This document shows positions 44,271 through 56,370 of a stretch of DNA of 64,000 bases, piece after piece. Under the pieces are notes generated by a model. That model was not told the DNA's origin. It saw only the letters and a list, made by a program, of their open reading frames with translations, and made no database searches. The translations under genes were made by a program, and so were the position numbers. This DNA comes from Cymodocea nodosa (lineage: Eukaryota; Streptophyta; Magnoliopsida; Alismatales; Cymodoceaceae). Numbering within the stretch: the first letter of the stretch is position 1; each line of letters begins with the position of its first letter. The DNA lies in the NCBI GenBank assembly GCA_036874045.1, contig CM072336.1, positions 12,457,001 through 12,521,000 on the forward strand. The letters run 5' to 3'.

Positions 44271-46121
44271 TGTTTGGGTTGTGAAAAGTTAAATCTTAAA
44301 CTTGTTTAATTTGTTTTTATGCTTATATAAATAATTACCTTTAGAAGTAAACAAACAACTTTTCACACAAATTAGATATTAATTCCAATTTGTATTTTAA
44401 CTGCAAGTGCATAGTGTATATTGTATTTATGTGCAAGTACAAGTCAATACCATAGAGATTGAGTAAGAATTGTGTATTGTTTTGATTTTTATACTAGAGT
44501 TTATATGTGTTCAGTTAAGCACTTCATTGAGTTACAATTAATACAATAGACCTAGTTTGTGGAGTTATGGTTAACTCAATGGACTGACCTTGTAGACTTA
44601 AGTTAACTCCACGAGCCTACCTTTCCAGTTAAATACTGCTATTTACAGAGGAATTTGGCCAACCATTGGGCGGTTCCATAGAATGTAAATAACATCAATT
44701 AAGCTCTTTAATGTAAGTTAATATTAGATTTATCATGAAGCAACACTAACATTCAAATAGTTCACACAGTAACCATTAAAATCTTTAAGTATCTAGAACG
44801 ATTCAATTTCAGTAAACAATAAAACTATTTTCTATTTTTTGAATCAAACAAACATAAAACATTCACAATACTGATAATGATAACATTAATCACGATACAA
44901 AACAAACAATACAACACTTTAATACTAAATGTAAACATAGATAATTTGTTGTTTTTGGTATTTTTGTTTTGATATGTTCCTGAAGATGAATGAAAGGTGA
45001 AATGTAAGAATCTCTATCGACAGTAAAAACTTCCGTCATTACATGCGACGCGATTACACCACTGAAAACATAATCACTTACAATCTTGCCTCCTCTCCCT
45101 ATAAAATCGCAAATCCAAAATTGTAAGATGATCTCCTCTTCAGCATATTGGCATCAACCCGAAACCAAGGCTAGAAGCTTTACGATCTCCTGAGATATGA
45201 GTCAGTGCTTGGCTTTACAATACTGGTGAAAATGACTTCCCTTCCCGTGACGTGATCACTCCTTACAATGGTTGTTAGTCACCGTGTTTGGCTCGGAATC
45301 AACCCAACATCAGAAAAGTATCCTCACAAACCTTCGATAGTTGGTGATTTTGGTGGTGGTGTGGAGCTTCAGGGAACTTTCGATGCTTCCTGTAGTTAGT
45401 GTGGTTCTCCACTTTGCACACACACCTTTTCTTCATCTTTCTCCTCTTTTATATTTCTTTCAGTAGTAACTGCTTTTGCTTAGATGATTGGTTGGATTTC
45501 CTTCATTCATGTCAACGATGATGATTTCTTCTTCATTCCATGAGTGAATTCCTACGTGATATGTGCAATCATGATTTTCCTTCGACTTTCCTATTTCTAC
45601 AACTGCTACAATGGCATATTAGAAAATAAATGGTCTGTGGAGTTACAGCTAACTTAACAGACTTACTTCGTTGATTTAATTATAAAACATGTGCAATAAA
45701 GAAATAACTAGTTCAGATGTTTCGAATACTTACAAACCTAACTATTCGATGCATTTCAGATAGTTACCAGATAACTTACTGAAAATCCACTTAAGTCATG
45801 CATTACAGTTTCAACACATGTACTCTAGGAAATAATAAAATATTCTTCTATCGTTAAAAACATAATTGTCCAGTACATTCAATATAACTCTCTGAAATAA
45901 CATAAAATTTGGATACTTAGGAATTTCAAAGCCTATAATTCATCGACATTTCAAAAATATACTTAATTAACGTTAATTCCTTGAAATTATGCAGATTCCT
46001 TCATTAAAGCATATAACAGTGCAATTATAACATAATGGCTTAATTCTCACATGATAAGCTAAATATTCTGCAATTATCCATCATTTAACCGTTAATATTA
46101 TGCACTTTTTCATTCTAAACA
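44271..46121 (-). repeat. LTR B of C copy 3 (minus)
   Basis: 1851 bases from TGTTTGGG (plus strand, LTR 3' end) to TCTAAACA (LTR 5' end). It has one G-box/138-type unit only, the conserved TATA near 45445, and the inverted GAGTTA array near its 3' end (44515-44625). At 44939-44975 it carries the uninterrupted version of the site where LTR A inserted in the neighbouring LTR. Confidence 0.85.
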
Positions 46122-46190
46122 ACATTAATCATGATACAAACAAACAATACAACACATTAATGCTAACTGCAAACACAGATAATTAGTTGT

Positions 46191-47807
46191 TGTAGGATCG
46201 TATGGCTACACAAGAGGGGGGTGAATTGAGTTTTTCAATATTTTCGAATATAATTGAAACTTTAAGACTCAAAAACAAGTCAAGACATTGTTTTCATAAA
46301 ATCATTTTTATTCAAGGTTTCAATTACAATATACAATTCAATTCTCCTCAAAAATTGTAGATGCAATTATATATATCGATACCATGTTTCATCTATACAA
46401 TTTCATAACTATAGATAGAGAAAACTAATTTGCGGAATTTAAAACATTTCTCCCTGTTTGAGATCTTTCTTCTTCTTCTTCTTCTCTTTCTTCTTCAACA
46501 ATTCTTTAGTGACGAATATCTTGTCTTTCTATGCTTCACCGAATTTACTTTCTTCTGATACTTTAAATCTTCAATGACGTAAATCTAACCTTTTCTACTT
46601 CACTGAATTTTTTGATATCTGATACTTCAAATCTTCAATGACATATATCTTATCTTTTTATGCTTCACTGAATTTTCTTTCACCTAAGAGCTTTTCCCCA
46701 AAGATGTGTTTTTGATCTCTAAAAAGATTTTTCTTTTGGTGTGTAGGGATAACTGATCAACGAGAATTCTATGCCTTTTATACTGTATCTTCATTTCATG
46801 CATATCCTCCATGTTTAATCACTATTAGTCTTCCACTTCTTCACGTCTTTTCTTTTTCCTTCACGAAATACACATGTTCTGACCCACGTTTACATTTCGA
46901 ATTTTCTTTAGTTATCAATCCTGGATCTCTGAAAAATTTCCTGCAAAATAAACTTTCTCTTCCAAAATTTTTCATAAGTATAATAAGAAGTCGTTACTTT
47001 AATGTTAACTAAACGAGTAATATAAGTATATATATATAACTTAACGTTTCTAACTTAACGAGTTCCTCATGTGCCAACTCACGTGACAAGTACCGTAGCT
47101 AACTCAACGAACTATCTCCGTTGTGCTACAGATAACTCAACGAACTATCTCCGTTATGTTACGATAACTCAACGAACTAGTAATAAACAAATGTTTTTAT
47201 AATAAGTATTTTACCACGTGCAAAAATAACAACTTAAGTTTATAACGCTCACCTAACGCGTTGCCTTAGTGTTCAATATAGCAACTCAATGCATTTAGTT
47301 ATGTTAACTTAATGAGTTAAACCTGTGCACCTCACGTGATACAATATAACATTCGTAACTTATAATTTCACCACGTGTACAATACTAACTTAACGAGTTT
47401 GTCTCTTCTTTTACTCACTAACTCAACGAGTTCTCACGTGACCTATTTTAACCTATAAGCCTCTAACTTAACGAGTTCTCATGTGATCTCTATACGAACA
47501 AAACTCTAACTTAATGAGTTGTCTAAACGTGCACTGTTCATTATACAGAAAATATAACTTTAAAACATATCATGCTTTTCAATAAAAACACACGTTAACT
47601 TAACGTTTAGTTAAATGAGAAATTAATGCAATGAAACGACTAATTATCAACTTAGTATAATTTCAGATCCAATACAGACAAGTATTTATATCAGTAAGCT
47701 TTTTCTATATTAATTGATGATTTTAATTTCTTTTCACAAGCAATAGTAATTGAGCAAATATGATTATTTTTCATTCAGCACACATCATCAAAACAAAATA
47801 CTCAATA
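46191..47807 (-). repeat. Solo LTR A with GTTGT target-site duplication
   Basis: Plus-strand edges TGTAGG...CTCAATA, flanked by GTTGT at 46186-46190 and 47808-47812. The paralogous LTR at 44945-44975 reads GATAATTTGTTGTTTTTGG without the insert, confirming the boundary. The LTR 5' terminus has changed from TGTTG to TATTG. Confidence 0.92.
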
Positions 47808-48426
47808 GTTGTTTTTGATATTTTTGTTTTGATATGTTCTTGAAGATGAGTGAAAGGTGAAATGTAAAAATCTCTATTGATAGTAAGAACTTTCGTCACT
47901 ACATGTAATGTAATTACACCACTGAAAATTTAATCACTTACAATATTCCCTCCTCTCCTGATAGAATTGTGAACCAAGACTTTTAAGTTGATCTCCTCTT
48001 CAGTATACTAACATCAACCCAAAACCAAGGCTAGAAGCTTTACAATCTCTTGAGATATGAGTCAATGCTTGGTGAAAATGGCCTCCTTCCTGCGACGTGA
48101 TCACTCCTCATAGTGGTTGTCAGTCACTGTGTTTGGCTCAAAATCAACCCAACATCTAGAAAGTATCTTCACAGACCTTCGATGATTGGTGATTTTGGTG
48201 GTGTTGTGGAGCTTTAGGGAACTTCCAACGCTTCCTACAGTTAGCGTGGTCCTCCACCCACACACATACATCTTTTCTCCTCTTCTTTTTATATTTCTTT
48301 CAGTAATAACTACTTCTAGTTAAATGATTAGTTGAATTTCCTTCATTCGTATCTACGATGATGATTTCTTCTTCATTTCACAAGTGAATTCTTACGTGAT
48401 ACATGTAATCGTGGTTTTCCTTCATA

Positions 48427-48770
48427 TCGTAGATCCACCGAAACTTTGTCTTCTTATAACTCTTTTAGTTCTTACACTTGCAAAACACATGACTAAACAA
48501 GAAAAGTTATCTATTTGTTAGTCATTTTATAAAACTAGAACAGCTATCCATCCATGTGTATAAAAACTTGAATAGTTATCCATCCATGCATATAAAAACT
48601 CAAACAGTTATCCATCTCTTCGATTTTTCCTTACCGAACGCACATAGAAAATACGTGAAAACTTAAAACATTAAAAACACATGTGCAGATAACTTAACTA
48701 TACAAGTTTTTAACATAACTCTTTGACTATATCGAAACATTAACTATTTGAAAGTTTACATTTCCTATTT
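48427..48770 (-). repeat. LTR D-like cassette inside an LTR B
   Basis: The reverse complement follows 28370-28780 closely: AGAGTTATGTTAAAAACT, AGTTAAGTTATCTGCACA, GTGCGTTCGGTAA, AGTTTTATAAAATGACTAAC and AAGTTTCGGTGGATCTAC occur in the same order. It sits in the U3 of an LTR that otherwise matches Athila-linked LTR B. Confidence 0.85.
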
Positions 48771-49789
48771 CTTCATAACACTAACACAACGCCTTACCTT
48801 AGTATATATTCAAGTAACTCCATGCATATAGTTATGCTAACTTAACGAGTTTAAATGTTTTGGATAGTTACAAACTATAAGTATCTAAAACTAACATGCA
48901 TTTTAAATAGTTAGCACCTAAACTTCTGAAAGATAACTTAAGTCAAATCTCCAGATCACAACACATGTCCTTAGTAAGTTTTATGATAAAAAGATGTTTT
49001 GGATACTTGCAAACCTTACTATCCAATGCTCAGACACATTTCAGATAGTTAGCATCTAACTTACTGAAAATCTACTTAAGTCATGTATTAAAGTTACAAC
49101 ACGTGTACTCTAGGAAATAATAAAGTATTCTTTAAACGTTTAAAAACATAACTGTCCGGTACATGAAATGTAACTCTCCAAAATAATAGATAATTCGGAC
49201 ACTTAAGAATTCCAAAGCCTGTAACTTACCAATAGTTTAGAAATGTACTTAATTAATACTAATTCCCTAAAATTATGCAGATTCTTTCATTAAAACATAT
49301 AATAGTGCAATTATAATATAATGGATTAATTCTCATATGATAAGCTAAATATTATGCAATTAACCATTATTTAACCGTTAATATTATGCACTTTTTCATT
49401 CTAAACAAGAGTCAACTTTCAAGTGAAAACTCCAAAATGCTTCGATTAATGTCCCAAAAATTTGCCAATTGACTTCAACTATTGTTGTCTATGTTTAGAA
49501 TGAAAAAATGCATAATATTAACGGTTAAATGATGGTTAATTGCATAATATTTAGCTTATCATATGAGAGTTAAGCCATTATGTCATAATTGCACTATTAT
49601 ATGCATTAATGAAAGAATCTACATAATTTCAAGGAATTAGCGTTAATTAAGTATATTTTTAAACTATCGGTGAGTTACAGGCTTTTTAATTCCTAAGTAT
49701 CTGAATTGTTTGTTATTTTGGAGAGTTATATTGCATTTACTAGATAGTTATGTTGTAAATGCTAAAAGAATATTTAGATACACAGTAAC

Positions 49790-50095
49790 AACTCATTGAG
49801 TTACTATTCTTTTTATTGAAAGATCATGTGCCAACTCATTAAGTTACAGGTTTAAAGGTGTAAAAAGATCACGTGAGAACTCGTTGAGTTAGCGAGTAAA
49901 AAATATAAGTTGTATATCTGAACTCGTTAAGTTATAATTATGCACGTGTTGAATTTAAATGTTTTATTATGTCACGTGAGCTACACATGTATAACTCGTT
50001 AAATTAGCATAACTATACGCGTTGAGTTACTTGAATATACACTAAGGTAACACATTGTGTTAGGGTTATAAGCTTATAAGTTATTTCTTTATTGC
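49790..50095 (+). repeat. LTR A-like cassette inside LTR B
   Basis: Follows LTR A 2080-2390 in order: AACTCATTAAGTTACAGG, TCACGTGAGAACTCGTTGAG, ACTCGTTAAGTTA, GTCACGTGAG, ACACATGTATAACTCGTTAA, GCGTTGAGTTACTTGAATAT and ACACTAAGGTAACAC. Copy 1 of LTR B (7680-8160) has the unrelated 138-base repeats at this position. Confidence 0.85.
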
Positions 50096-50333
50096 ACGTG
50101 TTTTATAATTAAATCAACAAAATAAGTTTGTTGAGTTATACTAACTCCACAGACCCTTTATTTTCTAACATGCCATTGTAGTAGTTGAAGAAAGAGGAAA
50201 TTCGAAGGAAAACCATGATTACACGTATCACGTAGGAATTCACTTATGAAATGAAGAGGAAATCACCATCATTGATATGAATGAAGGAAATCCAACCGAT
50301 CATTTAAGCAGAAGTAGTTACTATTGAAAGAAA

Positions 50334-50341
50334 TATAAAAG
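50334..50341 (+). promoter_or_regulatory. Putative TATA box of LTR B copy 2
   Basis: TATAAAAG in GAAATATAAAAGAAG, the counterpart of 8369-8376; conserved although the upstream cassette differs. Confidence 0.5.
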
Positions 50342-51005
50342 AAGAGGAGAAAGACAAAAAGTTTGGGGAGAGAGGTGGAGAACCGCGCTAACTGTAGGAA
50401 GCGTCGGAAGTTCCCTAAAGCTCCACACCACCACCAAAATCACCAACCATCAGAGGTTTGTGAGGATACTTTCTGGATGTCGAATTGATTCCGAGCCAAA
50501 CACAGTAATTGACAACCACTGTGAGGAGTGATCGCGTCACAAGAAGGGAAGCCATTTTCACCAAGCACCGACTCATATCTCAAGAGATCGTAAAGCTTCT
50601 AGCCTTGGTTTTGGGTTGATGCCAGTATACTGAAGAGGAGATCAACTTACAAGTCTTGGTTCACGATTCTATAGGGAGAGGAGGCAAGATTGTAAGTGAT
50701 TAAGTTTTCAGTGGTGTAATTGCATCACATGTAGTGACAGAAGTTTTTATTGTCGATAGAGATTTTTACATTTCACCTTTCGTTCATCTTCAGGAACATA
50801 TCAAAATTAAAAAATACTAAAAATAACTAATTATCTATGTTTACATTTAGTATTAAAGTGTTGTATTGTTTGTTTTATATCGTGATTAATGTTATCATTA
50901 TCAGTATTGTAATTGTTTTATGTTTGTTTGATTTAGAGAAAAGAAAATAGTTTTATTGTTTACTGAACTTGATTCGTACAGAATACTAAAAATCTTAATG
51001 GTTAC

Positions 51006-52538
51006 TGTTGAGCTATATTTTTAGCTCAAGCTTTACTGCAAGTGCACAGTTCTTTTGGTGTACATGGCAAATACAGGTCATTCTTCCACAAGGATTGTGT
51101 TTATGACTTAATCAACTATTGCTCAACTTGTTCTTCAAGCTCTTAGGTATACTTCAGTAAATTAATGACATGTGAATGTAGAATAATCAAAGTTAACACA
51201 AGCTCACAAATCATGCAATTTCAAGGCAATTTGTAGTGGAAAATGGTGATGTGAACAATTTCTTTACTTGTAAATCTATCAACTCATTCAATTATAACAT
51301 GCACACAAGTTCCACGTGATTTCAGAAGTGATATCAATGCATCAATATTAAGGAAAGAAAAATAAAACAAGGTTCAATAGACTATACTACTCTATTCTAA
51401 TTTATACTAAATGCATGCAACTATGCTATTTGCTAATCTAGCTAAACTATACTATACTACTTGCATTAGAAATTCTTTTTCGAGATTGATTAGGACAAAA
51501 TGTGATCAATATAAGATATAACAAACTCAATTAACTACTAAAATTAAAATTAACAACTAGATATAAGTGATAGGTTCTTCATTCAAATGAACATCAACAC
51601 TTATTTTCTTCTTCTTTCAATTCACACCTTCTTCTCAAATGCGCCAAGCCACCATTGATGAGTGTCATTCACTCGTGTGAAAGCCTCACCAACAGCCCCA
51701 ACAATACACGTGAATAGAGGATGCAAATTAGAAGTTGAAAAGAAGAATTAAACATTCATATACATTCATTGAACTCTATCTAGCTAAGAAGACATATAAT
51801 TGAGATGTTCACCACCATTTCTCATCAATTCTTCCTTCTATACAAGAAAATAATAAACTCTAAGAGTTGTCACTACCTTAGGAGCTTCTTATCTTCTTCT
51901 CTAGAGCTTTGAATTCAATGGAACTTGGCAGCAAATCCATCTCCAAGCTTGGACGTCTTCTCCTTAGCCCTTGGAATGGTGAATAGCATGAATGGATGGT
52001 CTCTCTTTGGAAGCACAAGCCTCACCTCCAAGCTTCTTCTCCTCCTTCTTTCTCTTGTTGGAAGCACCAAGGTGTTGGCCGAAATTCCTCTCCCCTTGTA
52101 TTTATGTTGTTTTGTCTTCTCTCTCTTTGATGTGGCACCTTGGTTTTATCACCAAGCCAATAAGATGCCATAGATCTAGGAGGGCCAATAAGCTGTTGGC
52201 ATGTCCTCTTCTTTAAAGTTTAGTCCACCAACTTTTGATTCTTTACATCTTCTTTGGTCTTTTGCATTAAGCTCCTCCCATATATATGTTACCTACAATT
52301 AATGGAAGTTGAACTCCAAGAGACGTTAGCCAACATAGGACATGCAAAATAAATCAATGTGTTTCATGTAAAATTATATCCAATGGGGGATGCACATGTT
52401 AATTAAATTTCTATATTGCACTATATTTCAAGACTTATATTACCCATAATTAATATCATTTATCCACCATAGATATATAATATCATGCAAAATTACTTAT
52501 AAAATTCATTAAAAATGGGCAAAATTAAAGCTTGAACA
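51006..52538 (-). repeat. Solo LTR of an unrelated gypsy-type family, GTTAC duplication
   Basis: Bounded by TG at 51006 and CA at 52538 and flanked by GTTAC (51001-51005, 52539-52543). The LTR at 9060-9090 shows the uninterrupted host sequence GGTTACTGTTTG. Left end TACTGCAAGTGCACAG plus a CCACAAGGATTGTG string, seen inverted at gypsy LTR 3' ends, gives minus orientation. ORFs at 51925-52216 inside it have no domain. Confidence 0.85.
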
Positions 52539-53033
52539 GTTACTGTTTGAAATATCTGAATGTTAATGTTGCTTAATGACAAATCTCAAATTAACTAATA
52601 TTAAAGAATTTAATTGATGTTAGTTACATTCTATGGAACTGCCCAATGGTTGGCCGAATTCCTCTATGAATAACAGTATTTAATTGGAAAGGTAGGCTCG
52701 TGGAGTTAACTTAAGTCCACGAGGTTAGTCTATTGAGTTAGCTGTAACTCCACGAACTAAGTCTGTTGAGTTAACTGTAACTCAACAGAGTGCTTAACTA
52801 AACACATATAAACTCTAATATAAAAATTGGAATAGTACATAATTATTACTCAATCTCTGTGGGATTGACCTATACTTACACACAAATAAAATATACACTG
52901 TGTACTTGTAATTAAAATACAAATTAGACTTAATATCTAATTTTTGTGAAAAGTTGTTTGTTTACTTCTAAAAGAATTTATTAATATAAGCATAAAAACA
53001 AATCAAACAGATTTTCACACTGAACAAGTTTTC

Positions 53034-53053
53034 TAGTGACGTTGCTAGGGATT
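53034..53053 (+). other. Primer-binding site, plus C element
   Basis: TAGTGACGTTGCTAGGGATT, a degenerate Athila-type tRNA-Asp site, 8 bases after the LTR end. Confidence 0.7.
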
Positions 53054-53133
53054 GCGAAGTTAAGCAATTGTGAGTGTTGTTTTGTTTTAATAGTAGAGGA
53101 AAGGTTGTGTGTTTTTATTATATAATTGAGAAT

Positions 53134-54200
53134 ATGGTATATGCTTATGCTCAAAGATTTTTGAAACTTGTAGTTAGCATATGTAGATTCTGCAATTTGG
53201 AAGGTCATGACCTCTCTGATTGTTTGAAACTGAGACAATTGCAGATGGTTAGATCACATGAACAACAAATGAATTATATTCAATATAATAGAGTTGAGTA
53301 TGAGAATCTTATAGTTTACCTAACTAATGGTCAGTTTAGAACAAGTAATATGTTGAGAGATAAGGAAGTTTGGGATAGGTATGACAAACTTGAGCATAGT
53401 TTAGAGCAAAACATGGACAAACTGGAACAATACATGTGTCACCAACAAGAAGTCAACCAATTAAATTATAGGGAAGAATATTCAGAACCTAAAATTGATA
53501 TCACATATGAAACGGAAAAAACCATAATGAAAATTGATCAAAAATTGAATGCAATGACACTAGATGATCTTGAAAGAAAGCTAAAAGCACTTGATGAATT
53601 AACAATGAAATTACAAGTTATGCAATAGGAAAATATAAATGAAAACTTTAATGTTACAGATTTACGTAATTTGCAAAACATACAGACAAAAGAAAATACC
53701 AAAGAAATAGAATTTAAAGAATGTAAGTTAAAACTAAAAACAAGAGAAGATCAAAATCATGAAAATGAAATACAAGAACATCAAGAAAGTAATGAAAATT
53801 TGGAAGATGTATGTATAACATTAAGATCTAGAACTGATATACTACCAAGAATTCAAAAAGAAAGTAATGTGAAGGTGGATAAGAACAAAATTAAAGATGA
53901 TAATGAAAACATATTATCTAAAAATTTAGAGGACAATGAAGAAAAATCTAGATCTGAAAAAGATATTAAAAATGATCAAACAAATGAAATGAAAGGAAAA
54001 GAATCTTATAAATCACAATCATTAGCACCCTATCTTGAAAGATTACAAAAAACATTTTTTGAAAAAAAGAAAAAATTAGAGAAATTTTTGAAAAAGTACA
54101 AGTTAACATTCCTTTGTTAGATTTATTACATAAAATGCCACCTTGTGCTAAATTTCTTAAGGATTGGTGTACTAAGAAAAGAGAGTGAAAAGTTTTAAAG
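53134..54200 (+). pseudogene. Gag tail with zinc knuckle, plus C element; capsid half missing
   Basis: ATG at 53134 (MVYAYAQRFLKLVVSICRFC), 80 bases after the primer site. CX2CX4HX4C knuckle at 53182-53223, then ERKLKALDELTMKLQVM coiled coil, a stop at 53626, an acidic Asn/Glu-rich spacer (53671-54060), and a frameshift near 54070 in the VNIP-type Athila segment. It matches copies 2 and 3 throughout. Confidence 0.85.
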
Positions 54201-54941
54201 AAAGTCTTTTTAGCTGAGTAAAGTAGTTCTCTATTTCTACCACAAATTCCTAAAAAGTTATTTGATCTAGGAATCGCTATTATATCATGTACCATAGGAA
54301 ATACCATTCTGGAAAAAACCTTAATAGACCTAGGTGCAGGTATAAATGTTATGCTTAGTGATATATTTGCATTCTTAGGATTAGAAGGCTTAATCCCTAC
54401 TAGGACTGTCATTCAATTAGTTGATAGAAGTATAAGATACCCTAGAGGAAAAATAGAAGATGTCCTAATTAAAATCAAAAACTTCATATATCCTATTGAT
54501 ATTGTGATATTGGATTCCCAACAAATTAAGCATCAGAATCATGATACATCTTTAATTTTGGGAAGACCATTCTTAGCAACATCAAGGGGTGTTATAAATT
54601 ATAAAACTAGAGTGATGAAGTTAGCATATGGCAATAAGGATATTCAATTAATCATTTTCAAACTAGAAAAGTTTGAGGAGTTAGAAATGCCCTTACATAC
54701 TATAGACTTTCTAAAGGATGAAGGAGATATGCTAGATGATGTGATTCAAGAAGAATTAAATAGGCAATTAGATTCTAAAACTTTAGAAGTAAGTGAAAGC
54801 ATAGATGTAGAGGGAGATCAAGCAAAGGATAATATAGAAGATGAAAATGTTCAATTAGGAGCTCTAGCTTCTGATGGTCAACATTTAGATTTAAAACCTT
54901 TAGCTCCTGAATTAACCTATATATTTCTAGAAGAAAAATGA
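54201..54941 (+). pseudogene. Athila-like protease and linker, plus C element
   Basis: LIDLGAG (active-site Asp codon at 54327) is followed by SDIFAFLGLEGLIPTRTVIQ, RYPRGKIEDVLIKIKNF, LILGRPFLATS and the acidic linker to a stop at 54939-54941. The frame then continues into RT. Confidence 0.85.
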
Positions 54942-55866
54942 ATATGTCCAATCATTATTGCTTTAGATTTAAAAGAGGATCAAATTTCTAAATTAAAAAA
55001 TGTAGTAAAAACTTATAAAGAAGCAATAGGATGGACTATGACTGATATAAAAGGGTTAAGTGCAACTTTATGTTGTCACCACATATATTTAGAAGAGAAT
55101 GCTAAACCAGTTAGAATTCCTGAGAGGAGATTAAATCCAAACCTTAAAGAAGTAATCAGGAAGGAAATAGTGAAATGGTTAGATAATGACATAATTTATC
55201 TCATTTCTGATAGCTCATGAGTTAGTCCAATCTATGTAGTTCCCAAGAAATAAGGATTAACAGTTATTAGGAATGAAAGTCAGGACTTGATACCTATTAG
55301 AATTCAATTAGGCTGGAGAGTATGTATAGACTTTAGAAAGCTGAATGTTGTAACTAGGAAAGATCATTTTCCCTTACCTTTTATAGACCGAATGCTAGAG
55401 AAATTAGCAGGGAAAGAAAATTTTTATTTCCTAAACGAGTATTCAAGATATAACAAGTTCTAGTAGCATTAGAGGATCAAGAGAAAACAACTTTCACATG
55501 TCCTAATGGAACTTATGCTTTTAAGAGGATGTCATTCGGATTATGCAATGCACGAGCTAGCTTTTAAAGGTGTATGCAAGGCATATTCACTAGAATGATT
55601 GAAGAATTTTTAGAAATATTTATGGATGATTTTACTGTGTATGGAACTTCATATGAAGTGTGTTTAAATCATTTAGACCAAGTATTAAAATGCTGTGTGG
55701 AAAAAAATCTAGTTCTAAATTGGGAAAAATGTCACTTCATAGTTAAACAAGGAATAGTCTTGGGACATGTTGTTTCAAAGAAAGGGTTAGAAATAGACAA
55801 AGCTAAGATAGAAGTAATTTCTCATCTACCAGAATCTAAATTAGTAAAAGATATTAGATCATTTTT
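54942..55866 (+). pseudogene. Athila-like reverse transcriptase, plus C element
   Basis: TDIKGLSATLCCHHIYLEEN, then stops near 55218 and 55251, WRVCIDFRKLNVVTRKDHFP, and a frameshift near 55455. The frame 55574-55866 has IFMDDFTVYGTSYEVCLN (FMDDF near 55619-55633) and LGHVVSKKGLEIDKAKIEV. The RT end and connection domain are deleted: RSFL jumps directly to LLKKNC at about 55867, losing ~270 bases present in copies 2 and 3. Confidence 0.85.
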
Positions 55867-56370
55867 ACTACTCAAAAAGAACTGTTAGCTATTGTGTTTG
55901 CCTTAGAAAAGTTTAGATCATATTTGATTAGAGCTAAAGTGATAGTATACACAGATCATTCAGCTTTAAAACACCTAATAGTAAAGAAAAGGACTAAACC
56001 TAGATTGATCCATTGGATATTATTATTACAAGAATTTGATCTAGAAATTAAAGATAAAAAAGGTTGTGAGAATTAGTAGCAGACCATTTATCAAGATTAC
56101 AAATAGAAAAATCAAACATTGAAATTAAGGATAATTTTCGTAATGAACAATTAATGACCATAAACACAATGCCTTGGTATGTAGACATAATTAATTACTT
56201 AGTTACTAGTTTAACACATAAGGATTGGAATAGACTGGATAAGAAATTGTTCTTTTCAAGAGTAAAATATTACTATTGGAAAGACTCATACTTATTTAAG
56301 AAATATCTTGATCCAATTTTAAGGAGGTGTGTTCTAGAAACTAAATATCAGAGCATATTGTCTTTCTGTC
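55867..56370 (+). pseudogene. Athila-like RNase H and linker, plus C element
   Basis: [40 protein letters not shown] and [11 protein letters not shown], with a frameshift near 56070, then NTMPWYVDIINYLVTSLTHK and RRCVLETKYQSILSFCHDQA leading to integrase. Confidence 0.85.

Larger units (their letters stand above)
40347..46121 (-). mobile_element. Athila-like family C, copy 3 (minus)
   Basis: From the right: LTR B (44271-46121), primer site, gag tail, protease-RT, RNase H, and integrase up to the start of its catalytic core, where the element is cut by fragment E. Confidence 0.85.
46122..49407 (-). repeat. Second minus LTR B, 3'-truncated, mosaic, split by solo LTR A
   Basis: Joined directly to the previous LTR at 46121/46122. 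It lacks the last ~610 bases of the LTR. Its 5' end TCTAAACA is at 49400-49407. In LTR order it holds repeat units (49110-48900), a short LTR-A-like stretch (about 48775-48860), an LTR-D-like stretch (48427-48770), then normal LTR B with a TATA region near 48285. 46191-47807 is an inserted LTR A. Confidence 0.75.
49492..53026 (+). repeat. LTR B, plus-strand copy 2 (5' LTR), with nested solo LTR
   Basis: Starts TGTTTAGAATG; ends ...TGAACA before the primer site. It is interrupted at 51006-52538. Its own length is ~2.0 kb. Instead of the 138-base repeats it has an LTR-A-like segment at 49790-50095. TATA at 50334-50341. Inverted GAGTTA array at 52690-52795. It is separated by 84 bases (49408-49491) from the minus LTR, 5' end to 5' end. 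Confidence 0.8.

Noticed and set aside
51925..52216. Hydrophobic 74-82-codon ORFs
   Set aside because: Inside the nested solo LTR; hydrophobicity comes from CT-rich sequence.
51001..52547. Mutator-type transposon with a 9-base duplication
   Set aside because: No terminal inverted repeats of that class or transposase; TG...CA ends with a 5-base duplication fit a solo LTR better.
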